Source of the DNA: Tundrisphaera sp051175315
Lineage (GTDB): Bacteria > Planctomycetota > Planctomycetia > Isosphaerales > Isosphaeraceae
Length of the DNA: 64,000 nucleotides
Direction of reading: 5' to 3'
NCBI RefSeq assembly: GCF_051175315.1
Contig: NZ_CP195100.1
Span: forward strand, 4,030,001 to 4,094,000
Shown: piece by piece, positions 62,482 through 64,000 of the stretch
Layout: the number at the start of each line of letters is the position of its first letter
Numbering within the stretch: position 1 is the first letter of the stretch
The notes under the pieces: generated by a model
Databases searched by the model: none
What the model was told of the DNA's origin: nothing
Seen by the model: only the letters and a program-made list of their open reading frames with translations
Position numbers and translations under genes: made by a program

Positions 62482-64000
62482 TCAGACGTTGGCGAGCGAG
62501 GTCCCGAGGAAGGTCGTGGTGTAGTTGGAACCGGCCGTCCCCGACCCGTTCAGGCGATTGCCGGCCAGGTCCCGGATCCCGTTGGCATTGGCGCCGACCA
62601 CGACCAGCCGGAACAGCTGGGCACGCGGGACCGAGTTGGCCAGCGTGATCGTCACCGACCGCGTGGTCGCGTTGTAGGCGACCGAACGGACGGCGACCGC
62701 CCGCGAGGTGGTGCCCGCGGCCCCCAGGGCGAAGACGCGGTAGTTCGCCTTGCGGATGGCCGTGTTCCGGTTCAGGGGGGTGCTGAACCCGACGGTGAGC
62801 CGGTTCAGATTCTTGCCGGTCCCCGGCGCACCGATGCCGAGCACGGTCGGGCCGGTGCTCACGCCGCCGACCGGGATGACCTGCGTCGAGAACGTGACCA
62901 CGGCGCCCGGTACGCCCGAGGCGATCGTCGCGGCGTTGTTGACGATCGGGGTCGCCGAGGTCGGATTCAGGACCAGGGTGACGGTGGCCGAACCGCCCGC
63001 CGGCAGCGTGCCGATGGTCGCCGCGAAGTTGTTGCCGGTGAGCGAGAACGTCCCCTGGCTGGTCGACGCCCGGACGAACGTGGTGTTCGCGGGGATCGTG
63101 TTGGTCACGATCACGCCCGGGGCGGGGACCGTGTTCGGGTTGGTGACGGTCAGGGTGATGGTCTGGGGCTGGCCCACCACGATCGGGTTCGACCCGGCGG
63201 ACTGGGTGAGCGACAGCGGCGTGGTCGCGTTGACGCCCGTGATCGTGTCGACCAGCGTGGCGGAATTATTGCTGGCGTTGGTGTCGAGCTGGGCCCCGTT
63301 CACCGTGACCACGTTGGTGGCCGTGCCGGCCTGGGTCAGCCTCAACAGGACCGTGACCGTCGCCGTGGCCCCGACCTGCAGCGTCCCCAGCCGGGTCGTG
63401 ACGATCCCGTTGGCGAAGCTCGACGTGCCCTGGGACGAGGAGGCGTCCACGTACTGCTGGTTGGCCGGCACGAAGTCGTTGACCGTCACGTCGGTCGCCG
63501 CGTTCGGCCCGAAGTTGGTGACGGTGATCGTGTAGACGAGGTTCTGGCCGACGACCTTGCCGACGAACGGGGCGAACGAGGTCTGGCCGATCCCGAGGTC
63601 GGAGGTCGGCTGGACCGGCGGGACGATCGTGATCGTCTGCGTGGCCTGGTTGTTGGCGTAGTTCGGGTCGAACGTGGTGGAGAACACGGCGCCCGCGTTG
63701 GTCAGGGCCCCGGTCTCCAGTGCGTTGACCCGCAGGGTGATCGTGACCGAGGCGCCGGCGGCGATCGTCCCCAGGTTGGCGTGGATCAGGCCGTTCGCGT
63801 CGGGGCCCACCGTGCCGGCGGTGGTCGTCGCCGAGATGAAGGCCAGCCCGACCGGCAGGAGGTCGTCGACCACCACGCCGTTGGCGGCCACCGTCCCGTT
63901 GTTGGTGACCGTGGCCGTCAGCGTGAAGTCGGTGCCGGAGAAGACGGGGGTCGCCGGGCCCGTCAAGGCCAGGACGAGATCCGTCGAGGCGACCGCGGCG
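62482..64000 (-). CDS. Partial surface protein with DUF11 repeats (5' end outside window)
   Basis: The frame is open to the right edge, so the N-terminus is missing; about 506 residues are visible. At least three DUF11 repeats, each about 120 residues, can be read: ATVTNNGTVAANGVVVDDLL, ITVTNFGPNAATDVTVNDFV and LTVTNPNTVPAPGVIVTNTI, each followed by the LGT(I/L)xxGxxxTVTxxL strand. A beta-rich terminal domain (VGFSTPLNRNTAIRKANYRV...RDLAGNRLNGSG) closes the protein. DUF11 repeats are Ig-like, cell-surface modules. No anchor or enzymatic domain is visible in this part. Confidence 0.85.
   Translation of the reverse strand, partial: AAVASTDLVLALTGPATPVFSGTDFTLTATVTNNGTVAANGVVVDDLLPVGLAFISATTTAGTVGPDANGLIHANLGTIAAGASVTITLRVNALETGALTNAGAVFSTTFDPNYANNQATQTITIVPPVQPTSDLGIGQTSFAPFVGKVVGQNLVYTITVTNFGPNAATDVTVNDFVPANQQYVDASSSQGTSSFANGIVTTRLGTLQVGATATVTVLLRLTQAGTATNVVTVNGAQLDTNASNNSATLVDTITGVNATTPLSLTQSAGSNPIVVGQPQTITLTVTNPNTVPAPGVIVTNTIPANTTFVRASTSQGTFSLTGNNFAATIGTLPAGGSATVTLVLNPTSATPIVNNAATIASGVPGAVVTFSTQVIPVGGVSTGPTVLGIGAPGTGKNLNRLTVGFSTPLNRNTAIRKANYRVFALGAAGTTSRAVAVRSVAYNATTRSVTITLANSVPRAQLFRLVVVGANANGIRDLAGNRLNGSGTAGSNYTTTFLGTSLANV

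Overview
The window is a GC-rich bacterial chromosome segment with dense genes, short intergenic gaps and long antisense shadow frames. The gene content points to a planctomycete, most likely of the Isosphaeraceae: surface proteins with a planctomycete-type LETRQLMTGG N-terminal motif, a DUF4038 apiosidase-like hydrolase, a SUMF1-fold protein without cysteines, baeRF3 and DUF11 proteins, two GroELs around one GroES, and many membrane glycosyltransferase-like proteins. The family assignment is inferred from gene content, not from a marker gene.

Layout. 0-7.3 kb: the end of an RTX-like GGAGND repeat protein, a PHB-depolymerase-type esterase, a DUF4038 hydrolase, a sugar O-acetyltransferase and a large secreted glycoside-hydrolase-like protein; this is a carbohydrate-handling region. 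7.4-13 kb: one 1,879-residue mosaic protein that mixes a GH-A-like segment, hinge repeats, Ig-like repeats and a phage-tail-like C-terminus. 13.6-18.8 kb: acyl-CoA dehydrogenase homologue, tyrosine-phosphatase-like protein, GT-C membrane protein, hisE and a FIST-domain sensor. 19.0-25.1 kb: a compact flagellar/type III export island, fliF - FliG-like - FliG C-domain - fliO - fliP - fliQ - fliR (frameshifted) - flhB-like. Several parts are unusual: the FlhB homologue has lost the NPTH cleavage motif, FliG has no recognisable middle domain and its C-domain is duplicated as a separate gene, and no FlhA, ATPase, rod, hook, filament or stator gene is present. 25.2-29.9 kb: GT87-like protein, dockerin-like surface protein, GNAT acetyltransferase and a Tat-exported iron-sulfur aldo/keto reductase.

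29.9-36.6 kb is a chaperone island read leftwards: groEL (GGM tail), groES, groEL (no GGM tail), then dnaJ-grpE-fmdB-yacG. 37-37.6 kb holds an acyl-carrier-like ORF without the phosphopantetheine serine and two identical tRNA-Ala(GGC) genes. 37.6-42.1 kb: thioredoxin-like protein, M32 carboxypeptidase and glycogen debranching enzyme. 42.4-45.5 kb: a translationally coupled operon of three membrane proteins ending in a double ABC-2-type permease. 45.6-53.2 kb (minus strand): ftsH, baeRF3, SUMF1-like protein with a membrane protein, ACT protein, and a short-chain dehydrogenase with a disrupted active site. 53.4-64 kb: a coiled-coil membrane protein, a diadenylate-cyclase-domain protein, secreted proteins, a DUF1508 protein, two divergent O-antigen-ligase-like membrane paralogues and the end of a DUF11 repeat surface protein.

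The clearest candidate for an undescribed system is the reduced and altered type III export island at 19-25 kb. The mosaic phage-tail/hydrolase protein at 7.4-13 kb is second. No CRISPR array, rRNA, insertion sequence or integrase was recognised.
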